From contig JAGTXK010000075.1 of NCBI GenBank assembly GCA_019096195.1, positions 186,001 through 250,000 of the forward strand: a DNA stretch of 64,000 bases, written 5' to 3'. A model generated the notes under the pieces. It was not told where the DNA came from, did no database searches, and saw only the letters and a program-made list of their open reading frames with translations. Source of the DNA: Boletus sp. NGJ. Taxonomy: Eukaryota > Basidiomycota > Agaricomycetes > Boletales > Boletaceae. Of the stretch, positions 1 through 11,297 are shown one piece after another (positions within the stretch are counted from its first letter, which is position 1; the number at the start of each line of letters is the position of its first letter). The position numbers were made by a program, and so were the translations under genes.

Positions 1-153
1 AACACTTGATATTCCATCTTCGCAAGTAGTTTGTGTCATATGGATATTTGTACAGTTTAGGCTCGGCTGTTGTAGCGAGGGCCAAACACATATCATCATC
101 GTTTCTGTTTCAATGTTCGGAATCATCCTGTCGAACAGCTTAACACCGTTACC

Positions 154-3100
154 ATGGCTGACGGGACAACGAAGATCGCCAGCAGTGATACACCCGAAAT
201 CTTGCTACAGACCTCAAACTCTGCCAATGATGTCGAATCCAACTCTGGACTCCTGATCCCCGAATCCAGGGACGGTTTTTATGGCTACAACGACGAAAAG
301 AGTCTTCAGCAAGTATGTAATCGCTAGTAATGTCCAACCAAAGCTAGAGAATACATCCAGATTGAAGAGAAGAAATTGGCCCATCGCCGCGCATCTGATG
401 TCCTTACCACCATCTCCGATGGCCCTGCATCAGTTGCAGGTACCTTCGGAATCTCCGTGGCCTTGCAGATCAGCGAACAACAGAGTAGTACATCCCCTTT
501 TGTCGAAGACGAGGACCAAGCGTGCACCGAGCCGCATGCACAACGTGCGGATTTCTGCATAGATCTGAATAGGAGACAACTGAAGTACTATATTCAGCGC
601 AGCCCTCCATCAGCCCTGAGATGGCACGTACCTCCAAGTTGTTTCAACACTGCCTCCAGCTCCGCGACAAATATATAACTAAGTCCCTTCAGCGACTTGG
701 TGACAACCCCAGTGACCATGATGGTCACTTCAATGGAATGGCGGAGGGCTTTGCAGGCGTAGCCGGTGTACGGCCCGATGTTGACTTCGCCAAAGCCAAG
801 GTCACTGAGAGCCCATACAAGGCATGGAAAATATATCCTAAACCTCCACCTCCACATTGGCATTTCACCACAGAGCACGACGTTCCAGCCGCAGACGGTC
901 ACGTTACTACAGAAAATGAGGAATTCAAAATTTCAAACTGCCACATTCCGGAATCGCACCCTTGGGAATTCATGATCGATGACAAGGGCGTATATCAGGT
1001 GTATTCTACTGTGGCGGGTACGAATGAGAATTCTTGCGTACTGATGCAGCTGAAAATACGTGATGAACCTCAGACGATAAACCATTGTTTGATATTCCAT
1101 CCATCAGGGAATATTTCGTCGATCTCGACCATGTTCTGGGGGTTATATCCGATGGTCCGACTAAAAGCATAGCATACCGGAGACTCAAATATTTAGCAAG
1201 CAAATTCGAAATGTACAGCTTACTCAATGAATCCCAAGAGTTGGCAGCTATGAAGGCGAGTAGATATTGTTTATAGGTAGTCCCATACTTATTTTCCGGT
1301 TCCAGAGCGTCCCTCACAGGTCAGAATAAGCTGTAAATTTATCTGGTGTCGTTGACAGCAAGTGCCTCCAGGGATTTTTACAACGTACGTAAAGTGGATA
1401 CCCACGTACACCTGGCCAGTTGCATGAACCAGAAGCATCTGTTACGATTTATCAAGGCGAAGATGAAACGTAGTCCCCACGTATGTCTCGTTTGCACCTG
1501 CTAGACTGTGTACCTAACATCGCTACCCTTCAGGATATTGTCATATTTCGTGATGGGGCTGAGTTGACGCTTGAGCAAGTTTTCCAATCCCTCAAATTGA
1601 GTGCCTATGATCTTTCCATTGATACACTCGATATGCACGCCCACCAAGACTCATTCCATCGGTTTGATAAGTTCAACCTCAAATACAACCCCATCGGAGA
1701 ATCTAGGCTTCGGGAGATATTTCTGAAGATCGATAATCGTATTGATGGACGCTATTTTGCTGAACTGACGCGAGGTGGCATTCTTTCCTCGCACGATGTG
1801 ATTTTCGGATCACTCATCATTCTGCAGAGGTGATGACTGATTTAGAACAAAGCAAGTACCAGGTAAGCACGCCAGCGGCATATTCCCCGTGTCGACTCAC
1901 ACTTGAACAGTATTGCGAATGGCGAGTTAGTATATATGGGAGATCGGTAGACGAATGGGACAAGTTAGCCAAATGGGTGATCAACAACAAGTTATTCTCG
2001 CACAATGTTCGCTGGCTCATCCAAGTACCGCGGTTGTACAATGTTTACAAAGAAAACGGTGCGGTTAGAACTTTTGAGGACATTGTGATCAGTAGGTTGC
2101 CGATCCGATATATTCATGTCCCTGGTTTGAACTATGTTCAGGTGTATTCCGCCCATTATTTGAGGTCACTAAAGATCCGACGCTGCACCCGGAGCTCCAT
2201 GTTTTCCTGCAGCGCGTCGTCGGGTTTGATAGTGTGGACGATGAGTCAAAGGCGGAGCGCCGAATCCATCGCAAATTTCCGTACCCTCGTCTCTGGGACA
2301 CTACACAGAATCCGCCCTTCTCGTACTGGTAAGTCCGGCACGAACTCTTACTTCCTGTTCGTCTAGAACTGTGTTCTGTTAGGATTTATTATATGTATGC
2401 CAATATGGCCAGCCTTAACCACTGGCGGCAGGCACGAGGTTTCAGTACGTTAGCTTTTTGGCTATGATCTGGCTTTCTCCTACTTCTTACGACAGACACG
2501 TTCGTCCTCCGACCCCATGCTGGAGAAGCAGGCGACACGGACCATCTCACGGCAGCTTTCCTCACATCTCACTCGATTTCTCACGGTATACTTCTTCGCA
2601 AGGTTCCGGCATTACAATATCTTTTCTATTTGAGACAGATTGGTCTCGCGATGAGCCCTTTGAGTAACAACGCTTTATTTCTCACATATGAGCGGAATCC
2701 ACTGCCAGATTTTTTCAAGACTGGGTTGAACGTGAGCTTGAGCACTGATGATCCTCTCCAATTTCATTTTACCAAGGTATGCCACCGTTATCACCCTGTT
2801 GATTTCAAACCGATGCATGTTGCTATGACCATAGGAGCCTTTGCTGGAGGAATACAGCGTAGCCGCTCATGTGAGATTTGCATAGCCCCTAACAAAGGAG
2901 ATCTCACGTCATATCACGGAGCATAGATATACAAGCTCCCCCAAAGCTCACTTGCTGAATTGGCCCGTAACTCTGTTGTACAGAGTGGCTTCGAAATGGA
3001 AGTCAAACGTCACTGGATCGGTCAAGAATGGTACCGTGCGGGATCCGCTGGAAATGACATCCACAAGGTGAGATTGATGATGGGAATGTGTCGGTGATAT

Positions 3101-3217
3101 GTTCGCTGACTGAAAATGATACGCCGGACGTTCGCATAGACCAATGTGCCAGACATCCGACTTGCGTATCGCCATCAAACACTGATTGAGGAGTTGGAGA
3201 CAATTAACCTGTGCTAG
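154..3217 (+). CDS. amd1: AMP deaminase, multi-exon
   Basis: The gene product should hydrolyse AMP to IMP and ammonia in the cytosol, in the purine nucleotide cycle. The start is the ATG in ACCATGGCTGACGG. Exons in different frames give, in order, an N-terminal region, the conserved segment [17 protein letters not shown] (about 650-710), the metal-binding [18 protein letters not shown] (about 1400-1460), [14 protein letters not shown] (about 1660), and the signature [14 protein letters not shown] followed after an intron by EPLLEEY (about 2735-2860). These are hallmark motifs of the eukaryotic AMPD branch of the adenosine/AMP deaminase superfamily. The first intron is likely 313-360. The last exon ends ...ETINLC and TAG at 3215-3217. 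At least eight introns are needed, and exact borders near 560-620 were not resolved. No frameshift is evident, and length (~800+ residues) fits fungal Amd1. Confidence 0.9.
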
Positions 3218-3716
3218 CTTATTGTACAGCGAAGCGGTCCAAGCGTGACAGATACCATCTTTTATTTTGAGTTCCTGAGTATGCACTTACACCCAACAAG
3301 TATAAGAGTTGTTCAAATTTATCATGTCCTCGGTGGCCGAAGCACCCATGAAAGGAAAATTTCCCAGGATTGGTATAGAAGTTGCCTTCGATGGCCTCAC
3401 GCACAATGACGAAATCATACACGATTGATGCTGGAAGCCAAGCACAGGACTACGGTTGATTGATGTGGGATGCCAGTGAGGAAGCTAGTACTGCTACAAC
3501 TTCCTCAGGCTGCGGCTATGCCAGTGAGAGCTTTGACAGCGCGCGTCGCAACCACACCCGGTCCTGCATGCTACAAAAAGCCTCCCTGGGGCCCAGTATT
3601 GACCATCATTCCCAGACAAAGTTCCCTCGCTAAGGATAAAGTTCATCGCAGCGATCTCTGCTGAAGAACCGCCACGTAGCGCACAAAAAGCGTGATCCTT
3701 GATTCTGTAGGGCACC
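3218..3716. other. Intergenic, no gene recognised
   Basis: About 500 bases lie between AMP deaminase and the DUF2235 gene. Short open frames occur on both strands, but none shows a domain or a plausible exon chain. The stretch probably holds the AMP deaminase terminator and the promoter of the downstream gene. Confidence 0.5.
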
Positions 3717-5746
3717 ATGCCAGACGCAAGATCGAGTGGCATATCTGCGAATTCTTCAAGTTCTCGGCCACCTCGTACCATTGTCCTTTGCTTCGATGGC
3801 ACCAACGGACAGTACGACTCCATGGTGTGTCCTTCTATGAAGAAGAAGATCTAGACGGGATAGCTCAATTCACAGAATAGAATACCAATGTGGTTAAATT
3901 CTTTGGCCTCCTCTGCAAAGACTGTCCAGACCAGCAAGTCGCTTATTATCAAGTACGTTTCCTAGTTCCGCCGTCTGGCCCCCTGGAGTTTGACTCTAGT
4001 GGCGTCTAGGCAGGGATCGGCACATATTTTCCACCAGGTGTTGTTTCGCCGCAATGGACTCGGTTGGCATCGCTTCTGGATGAAGCATTTGGCTGGTACG
4101 TGCGTTCACAATCTTTAAGAATCTGCGGTAGATGACATGTAGGTATCTGGATGAACATGTAATGGGTGGTTACAAGTACCTCATGGATAACTATCATACC
4201 GGAGACAAGATCTGCTTATTAGGTAGGTAATGCACTGTCTCGATTAAACTTGCTGCTAATCCGAAATCAGGTTTCTCTCGTGGAGCATACACTGCGCGTG
4301 CGTTGGCTGGCATGCTCCACAAGGTAATTCGTGCAGCTAGGAATGTCGTCCACAAAAGTTTAATGGATGCCATCAAGGTTGGACTATTGCCAAGGGATAA
4401 CCTCCAACAAGTCAACTTTGCATACAAGGCATTTAAACGAACTGACAAGCTGGGAGTCAAGCTTGCTGCTGGATTCAAGCGGACCTTCTCACGGGATGTC
4501 AAGGTGGAATTCGTTGGTGTATGGTAGGCAGCATCAAGAGCATGTATTTCTTTGTTGCTGACTTGCCGTCAGGGATACCGTACAGAGTACGGGGATACTT
4601 GTTAGTCGCATGCTGCCCTTCACGGAGTCCAACAATGTTATCAAGGTATTCCGTCACGCGCTTTCTCTTGATGAAGTATGGCACATTCAAGATCATAGGT
4701 AGTACCGCGCTAAACCTTCTCACCTAGCATCGTGCCAGATTCCGGCCAAATCTCTACCATTGGCCCCCCCAAGATAATGAGCCCGATCAAGTGGCTGAGT
4801 TGAAAGATGCGGCAACTCGGAAGGCTCATGCCGTCAAGTCAACCTTCAAGCGATTTTTCAAGGGAAAGGATCCAAGAGCTCAACTAAATCAAGCAGCGGG
4901 CTTTAAACCTTTAGCCGATGGTGCTCAACGGAACGGGGATGGCAATGATGTAGCCTCGGACACCACGGAGCCCAAGGCGAAGTTTGCCGCCGATGAATTA
5001 TCCCCGGGTACGGATGTGCTGGAGGTATGGTTTTCGGGTTGTCATAGCGGTCAGTTCAAGTCTGCAAGCTCGCTTCCATGAATTGCTTAGGGCTTTTTTC
5101 AGACATTGGTGGAGGAAATGTTCAGGATGATGTTAAAGTATCTCTTGCACAGATCGCGTTGCATTGGATGGTGGAACAGGTCATACAGTCTCAATGTGGA
5201 ATCCTCTTCGACAACGACGAACTCGCACGCATCGGTTTCACAGCTCCACCCCCTCAGCCGTCACTCTCCTGTGGACAGGTATTGCCGGATTCTAATATGA
5301 ACGACCGTGCCCTCGTTGCCTCAGAAATCGAAACAACACGGGACGCTACAGATATTAGTGCTTGTATTGTGCAAGAATTACCGAACGAACCTAAGCAACC
5401 TACTCCGAGTCCAGAAACCTACCCTGAGCATTCAGACGCCATAGCACCATTATATGACGAGTTGAAGATAACCAAATTATGGTGGCTACTAGAAATCATG
5501 CCTTCATGCAATGCTTTGCAGGACGCTAACGGGGTGTGGCACAATAAATGGAGGTGAGCGCTTGAATATTGCTCTATTGAACTCGTTGACGAGCTGGAAT
5601 CGGGCCGCAGCATCAACTTGGGCAAGGGCCGCCTTATACCTATTCAGAAACCGAAGTTTCACCACACCGTAAAGGAAAGAATGGACTACAAACCTCTCAA
5701 GTACAAACCACGAGCAACTTACGATCATGATGAGGTCTACGTTTGA
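3717..5746 (+). CDS. DUF2235 (Tle1-like) alpha/beta hydrolase
   Basis: This is a predicted alpha/beta hydrolase of the DUF2235 family, which includes the bacterial T6SS phospholipase effector Tle1 and many fungal proteins of unknown role. The N-terminus has the family hallmark IVLCFDGTNGQYD at about residues 23-35. After two introns it continues with YYQAGIGTYFPPG, then the nucleophile elbow GFSRGAY (the Gly-Phe-Ser-Arg-Gly around 4270-4290), then VEFVGVWDTV and, near 5030-5110, WFSGCHSDIGGG. The last holds the conserved Asp/His-containing region. The C-terminal half (after about 5200) is less conserved and ends KPRATYDHDEVYV. The start was chosen because the ATG at 3717 lies directly before the conserved core and upstream frames are closed. 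Substrate and location are unknown; no signal peptide is visible. Several introns of ~50-60 nt are required. Confidence 0.82.
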
Positions 5747-8150
5747 TTACTGCTTCCAGACAAAGCTCGAAGTTGGGATTTTGATTCCTGCGTAGAGCAG
5801 CTGTGGTGTTTGTGTCTAGTGATTATGATTATGATTCAAGACTATTTACGATCTTGACGCCTGTTTTACAATGTTTTCGTTCGGACAGATCTGATACCTT
5901 TATTCTAGTCTTTTTTTCTTCTAAATCTGGTAATGACATTTGTGTTTCCACCCTTGTGAGTCGCCACCAAATACTAAATAATCGCAAAATTTTAACCGGG
6001 CGCACATGGTCACCAGCACCTTTGATTGACCTCTGCGCGCCACGGCGATCCATTTTGTGCCCCAGGATCCCCTACATCCCCACTCCATATTCGCTGAACA
6101 TAATCGCTCCGATCCGCCCCACATGGCGTTGACGCGATCATAGTATGAACTGTTAAGTTCAGTTGACATCTCTAGACTGTGTTTTTGATTCGTCCTCGAC
6201 GATGCAGTGGATTGTATGGATGGCTCAGGTAGCCACTCGTTGTGCACTTGTACCGTCAGCGCTGACCCAAGTCACTTCTCTAGCTGGCGACTTCGTATCG
6301 ACTTGCTTCAAGTCGTGTCACAGCTCCATTCATCACTCTCACCATTGCTCTGGCACTGCTGATTGTTCTTGACGCCTCGTGACTTCCTCTGGTTTGTTCA
6401 TATGGCCTATGCTCACAATATGCTCGCCCTTGCCGTCACTACACGTGCGCGTGCGCTCGCTCACCCTCACCCTCACCACCCACACGCGCGCGCACACTCC
6501 TGTCCCACCCTACCTCGTTTTCGTGTTCACGGTCACACCGTAGGTGGGATCCGAGTAAGAATAAGCGCCGAATACACGATGCACCTGTGCGAGCAACGTG
6601 TGACGACCAGGCAGGCATAGTCGACTCATCACACAGTATACCCATCAAGGGTACACCCGTGTGTACAAATATCTCTAACCGCGTTCAGACCTGCACCGGG
6701 CCGGCCCTAAATTTGACTTAAGTTATCTTGTTGTCTCAGAGCGTGTCCGGTAAACTCGACGCTACTGCTGGAGCTAAGATGGGTGGACGTCAGAGTTATT
6801 CAATAGAATGGGATACATGGTTAACGGCGATACGACAGTTCGAGGCTTTGATTTGTTGAAACTTCCTGTAAGGACTTTCGCGATGCACAACGTCATCCTC
6901 AGACAGAACCACGAACAATCTGCAATGTATAAAATTCACTTGTTTGCTTTAAATTAGGAGTAATGTAACACTGTATCAGAATACAAAAACGTGCGACTTG
7001 GACGACGCTAATATTGAGTGGCTATGTGATAAGAAAACGAACGATTGTAGAGTGACGAGGGCCAACATGCCAGGAGAGCAAAGACAGGGAGACGAAATCA
7101 TGTCCTTTTGTTCAAGAAGAGCTGCAAGTCGAAAGGTCGAGCCTATCATTGGCTCACGTTAGAATCAAATTTCTACAAAGACACACAGGCAAAGCTTACC
7201 TCCTGAATGGGCTCTTTTTCGGATTCGCCGGTCCTCTGCGAACCCGTGCCGAGGGGAAGAGAGACGCCACCTAGTCGGTCTTTGACCCGTAGCTCATGTA
7301 ATATAGCCCATAAACAATGCGTATATCGAACTGCGAGTTCTAGATACGAGACCGACGGCATATTGGTGTGATCTGCTAAAATGAGCCGTTCAAAGAGCAT
7401 GGACAGCAGGTAAAACGACACACATAGGGTTACTGTTTATCTGCTCCGCAACTCTATCACGTCTTTCTTGGTGTAGATATTTATTATCGGACTGTTCTCT
7501 GGGACAGTGTACCTGATGGTTTTCTTCATCCTTCGGGTTGCACTTTATGGGAGAGGCCCTCGACCATCACAACGTCCGAGTCCAGGGATAGGACTCCCAG
7601 CTCCCCGGCTCGATGGGGTGAATGCGAGGATGCGGAGGTTAAGTGAGAGATGAGTCGAGTGCTCAATTTCCCCGATATACTCGTGTCGCGACAGGTTCAC
7701 GTTCTCGTCCATCTCGTTGTTGCTATCGTCCTTTGCGAGAAATGTCGGTTCAAGAGGGCGGTCGCCTCCGCGACGTATCCGAGATGATCTTGAATTGGAT
7801 GCATTTTATAAAGGATGTGTAATGTTACTGTTACTTTCGAGTCGGACGACGTACATTGTCGTAGGAGAATATTCCTGACCATCTCGTCGCTCAGGTCTGT
7901 CGACGATCCATGGTACCCACTCCACCTCCCACACACATAATTGTTTAGTCAGGGATCTCGTCGTCGTCCTTGTCGAGGTGTCGAACAACGCTGTCTTTTG
8001 CAAACGGCTCTGCAGTCTTGAGGTAACAGTTGTGACAGAGGTAAGTTAGTTGTCCGCGCGTGTCTAGGTCGGGCGTTGCCGTAGTGGGAGGATGTGGCGC
8101 GTACCCTGTCTGAGATGTCACAGTAGACCCCTCGGTAGGTATGCCCCAGG
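5747..8150. other. 2.4 kb gene-poor stretch with low-complexity DNA
   Basis: No gene is recognised. Around 6455-6510 there is a simple repeat of CCTCAC units followed by alternating CG/CA steps (CACACGCGCGCGCACAC). Minus-strand frames at 7173-7421, 7697-7936 and 7945-8211 have protein-like stretches but no domain and no convincing splice chain. A rapidly evolving or decayed minus-strand gene is possible and cannot be excluded. Confidence 0.4.
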
Positions 8151-8154
8151 GTTT

Positions 8155-8965
8155 CCTTTCCCTCGTTTGCGTCCGTTTCGTTTCATTTTCAATCACTACC
8201 GTTTCAAGCAAACGGACGAGCTAACGGGCCAGGTTCCATCCCTGTCATCCTCGTGCAAATATTATATTGGTGAGCAACCGCAGTCCGCATTTATTGCTGG
8301 CTCAACACCTCTTGCCTGAGTGCCGTCTCAGTGGCACAATGCGAGCTTGATTAATAGCGGAATACTATCCTGTAATAACAGTGGGAGATTATTCAAAGTG
8401 AAACGAGGGTGTGACACTGTTTTGAAACGAGAGGTTGCCGAACGCACTTGTTAAGAAAAGCACTTGCACAGAGACTGGTTAAGCGATGGAGATACAGGAG
8501 CGTTGGGAAGCATTCACTGATAAGTAGGACGCTCATAAGCCCAACACCAGTCACCAGTGCTGAGCTGACCACGGTGATATTCAGCTTCACCCTCCAAACC
8601 AGACGGTTCAGTCCTCTTGACGGTATGTCATGCTATAGTGACTCCATCAGAGAGCCGTTCACATGGAGTCTAACAAAATTTTGATACATTAGTTCTCGAC
8701 CACCAATGTTCCGCGTTGACTAGTTTCATTCTGGCGTTGTGTTTGATCGCCATCAGCACACACGTCGCAGACGCATCTGCGATAGCAAGACGTGGACCCA
8801 AACCCAAACCGTTCCTGACCGAGGCGAAGCTGTGCGTCAGACTGGCGTTCTGGGCTGTCTGCGGCGAGGACTGCCCTGCACATGCCCCCGAATTCGCTGG
8901 TTCCCAGCGTTGTGGTCCACGCTCAGTCAAAAAGTGCTGCTACGCTTGATAACTTTCACGCCGAG
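8155..8965 (+). repeat. Segmental duplication, copy 1
   Basis: This segment matches 10190-11015 over nearly its whole length by eye, with scattered substitutions and small indels. Shared landmarks are CCCTCGTTTGCGTCCGTTTC at the left end, GAATACTATCCTGTAAT, AGTAGGACGCTCATAAGCCC, and the peptide gene at the right end. The non-coding part (8155-8700) is far better conserved than the mature-peptide part of the gene. The two copies are in the same orientation, about 2.04 kb apart, and are separated by about 1.2 kb of unrelated DNA. The similarity fades just after GAGTACTAGT downstream of the stop codon. Confidence 0.85.
8706..8949 (+). pseudogene. Cysteine-rich secreted peptide, copy 1, start codon out of frame
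   Basis: This is a relative of the intact gene at 10760-11023. The signal-peptide core (TSFILALCLIAISTHVADA), an ARR dibasic Kex2-type site and a short mature part with cysteine pattern C-X8-C-X3-C-X12-C-X7-CC are all present in the frame 8716-8949. The ATG at 8706 that corresponds to the start of copy 2 runs into TGA after four codons, because copy 1 lacks 8 bases between two CCGCG repeats. Upstream of 8716 the reading frame is open only back to the TAA at 8671-8673 and contains no ATG. Translation would need a non-ATG start or an unseen upstream exon. It could therefore be a recent pseudogene or, less likely, use TTG at 8716. Confidence 0.65.
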
Positions 8966-10190
8966 TACTAGTCATCACAAAAAAAAGCGGATTTATGACT
9001 TTCTCGGCCACGGCTGATTGACTTTATCTACACATTGTGTCAAATGTCACTCGCGTCTGCGTCGATGATGTCGGATGCGCATCATGCTAACGATGTAGAG
9101 TAAATTTTTTCCTGCCATAGGGGCTTGTGGTTGTCGTTCTGACAATGTACTCAACATATGATATATGAAGTGTGAACGCTACAAGGCGCCTACAGTGCAT
9201 CATGACCTTTCGCATCCCAAGCCGCTCCATCGAGCTCCTCCCCACCGCTTGCAACCACAAGCTTGTTCAATTGGCAAGGCTGTCCCCAGCACGATGCTGA
9301 CCCTCCCCAATCTCTCCGCCTGCCTAAGAGCTAGACTGACGAACTACGAGTGGCCTCGATCCAGGTTTCACAGCGACTTACTACTTCAATGGTATGATAT
9401 CGTTCGAACATGCCGCCAGTACTGCATGGAAGGGGGGAAGCACTCATCTTCTCTGCATTTGTTTTCCAGCTGCGAGCATAACATATTATTTTCGGCATAC
9501 ATATGGTTGTGACGGGAGTTCTACAGCTGTCAAGCCATTTGTGTCTATTGAATCAGCTGTGCTGTAAACATCAGGATTTGCGCTGCTCGGATTGTCCTTT
9601 TTCAGTACAGTACCCGGAGCAGTACCTCATAAGAAATGATCGGTAGGTGCAAGAGAAGGGGTACACGAACCCTGGGCCGATACACATCTGGTCCTCTGGA
9701 TCAATAATACTCTTGATATTCAGGGTCCAGAGATCCTCTATAAGCCTGACGCCTCCGTCAAACGTTCTTGTCGGGATCGCTGGTGGTCTTGGAAGCTTGT
9801 CTACGGAGCTTTCCTATTGCGGGATGCTCGGGTAAGAAGGGGCTTTAAGATAGGGTCAACTGCGATACGAAGGTGGGTAAAAGGCTGCGATGGTTTTGAG
9901 AGATATCCGGAGAAGCATCAATTTCGCCTTCAATAATCACCTGGGTGTTAGGGTGATAATTCAGGACTAGAAAGTGTACCTGGCATCGAGTATTCCCTTG
10001 CAGTAGAACGTGTTCCGCCGACGCCACATACACATGTAGATCCAGAGTGGTGGGTCCGATGTCCCAAAAATTTGACGATACCGTTACTATTGCCCCCTGC
10101 CAAGTGACAGGAGTGGCAGCTGTAGTAGCAGGCCTAGTGTTGTCCACTGTAGACCGTCTCGATCCCTCGATAGGACGATGTGACTGAGGG
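8966..10190. other. Spacer between duplicated copies, no gene recognised
   Basis: The 1.2 kb between the two copies holds only short frames. The plus-strand frame at 9165-9512 has no domain. The minus-strand frame ending at 9845 is listed separately. Confidence 0.4.
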
Positions 10191-10231
10191 CTTCGTTTCC
10201 CTCGTTTGCGTCCGTTTCGTTTCATTTTCAA
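9845..10231 (-). CDS. Hypothetical protein, doubtful
   Basis: This is an open frame of 128 codons on the minus strand. The stretch after residue 40 (TWQGAIVTVSSNFWDIG, then LDLHVYVASAEHVLL) has an amphipathic, protein-like composition. The first 30 residues are very basic and come from the edge of duplicated segment copy 2. The matching minus-strand frame in copy 1 (7945-8211) begins with a related basic stretch but then diverges completely, which argues against a conserved protein. No domain is recognised; it may be chance. Confidence 0.2.
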   Translation of the reverse strand: MKMKRNGRKRGKRSPQSHRPIEGSRRSTVDNTRPATTAATPVTWQGAIVTVSSNFWDIGPTTLDLHVYVASAEHVLLQGNTRCQVHFLVLNYHPNTQVIIEGEIDASPDISQNHRSLLPTFVSQLTLS

Positions 10232-11015
10232 TTACTACCGTTTCAACTTGAAGCAAACGGACGAGCTAACGGGCCAGGTTCCATTCCTGCCATCCTCGCG
10301 TAAATATTACAGTGGTGAGCAACCGCAGTCTGCATCATTATTGCTGTCTCAACACCTCTTGCCTGGGTGCCGTCTCAGTGCGAGCTTGATTAATAGCGGA
10401 ATACTATCCTGTAATGACAGTGGGAGATTATTCAAAGTGAAACGAGGGTGTGACACTGTTTCGAAACGAGAGGTTGCCGAACGCACTTGCTGGTAATTAA
10501 GAAGAGTACTTGCACATGGCAGTGGCGAGACTGGTTAAGCGATGGAGATATAAAGGACCGTTGGGAAGCATTCACTGATAAGTAGGACGCTCATAAGCCC
10601 AACACCAACCACCAGTGTTGAGCTGACCACGGTGATATTCAGCTTCACCCTCCAAACCAGACGGTTCAGTCCTCTTGACGGTATGTCATGCTATGTGACT
10701 CCAGAGAGCCGTTCACATGGAGTCTAACAAAATTCCGATACATTAGTTCTCGACCACCAATGTTCCGCGTAGCCGCGTTGACTAGCTTTATTCTGGCGTT
10801 GTGCATGATCGCCATCAGCACACACGTCCGAGTCGCAGACGCATCTGCGGTAGCAAGACGTGGACCTAAACCCAGTCCTCGCCCGGTGTCATGTCCCAAC
10901 CCGGCGTACTGGGCTGATTGCGGCAACGAGTGCCCTGCGAATGCCCCCCATGTCAAGACTCACAAAGGTTGTGGAAAGAAGCGTCAAAGAGTCCAATACT
11001 GCTGCTCCGAGCACG
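10190..11015 (+). repeat. Segmental duplication, copy 2
   Basis: This is the second copy of the ~0.8 kb unit at 8155-8965, same orientation. Differences by eye include a short insertion near 10245 (CTTGAA), loss of a GGCACAAT-like stretch near 10378, about 10 extra bases near 10493, extra bases near 10520, and the 8-base difference at the peptide start codon. It carries the intact peptide gene. Confidence 0.85.
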
Positions 11016-11023
11016 AGTACTAG
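10760..11023 (+). CDS. Small cysteine-rich secreted peptide, Kex2-type precursor
   Basis: The precursor has 87 residues. Residues 1-27 form a clear signal peptide (MFRVAALTSFILALCMIA core, ending at a small-residue ADA site). A short pro-region ends in ARR, a typical Kex2 cleavage site, followed by a basic, proline-rich GPKPSPRP start of the mature part. The mature region has six cysteines in the order C-X8-C-X3-C-X12-C-X9-CC. The start is the ATG at 10760; the frame is also open upstream, but only this ATG gives the signal peptide. The likely location is outside the cell. The role is unknown: an antimicrobial, effector-like or adhesion-type small secreted protein are all possible. A diverged copy lies 2 kb upstream. 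Its upstream DNA and signal peptide are conserved while the mature part differs strongly. Confidence 0.75.
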   Translation: MFRVAALTSFILALCMIAISTHVRVADASAVARRGPKPSPRPVSCPNPAYWADCGNECPANAPHVKTHKGCGKKRQRVQYCCSEHEY

Positions 11024-11297
11024 TGGGTCATTAGCCAACCTTTGGTACCTCGCCGTGTAAAAAGATGCCTGCCCAAGTAGAACCTTACGAGTACAGTGCA
11101 CTACAAAAACTACGTGACAATGTATTCATTCAATTTGCTGATTCTGCCGGTTGATAAATGTACGACCCTTTCTATGATACAAGAACATGGACAAAGTGAG
11201 ATAATGATGTGCGAGAAAGTAGCAAATGACAACTGGTATGATCTAAGAAAGGAACAAGCCCAACGGGGACACACGACACAAGCAGTGAGAAGCCAGT

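Noticed and set aside
8163-8222. Hairpin CGTCCGTTT/AAACGGACG near the left edge of the duplicated unit, as a transposon end
   Set aside because: The stem is only 9 bp, there is no partner at the other edge of the unit and no target duplication.
8739-9017. 92-codon frame overlapping peptide copy 1
   Set aside because: It is out of frame with the signal peptide and cysteine pattern shared by both copies.
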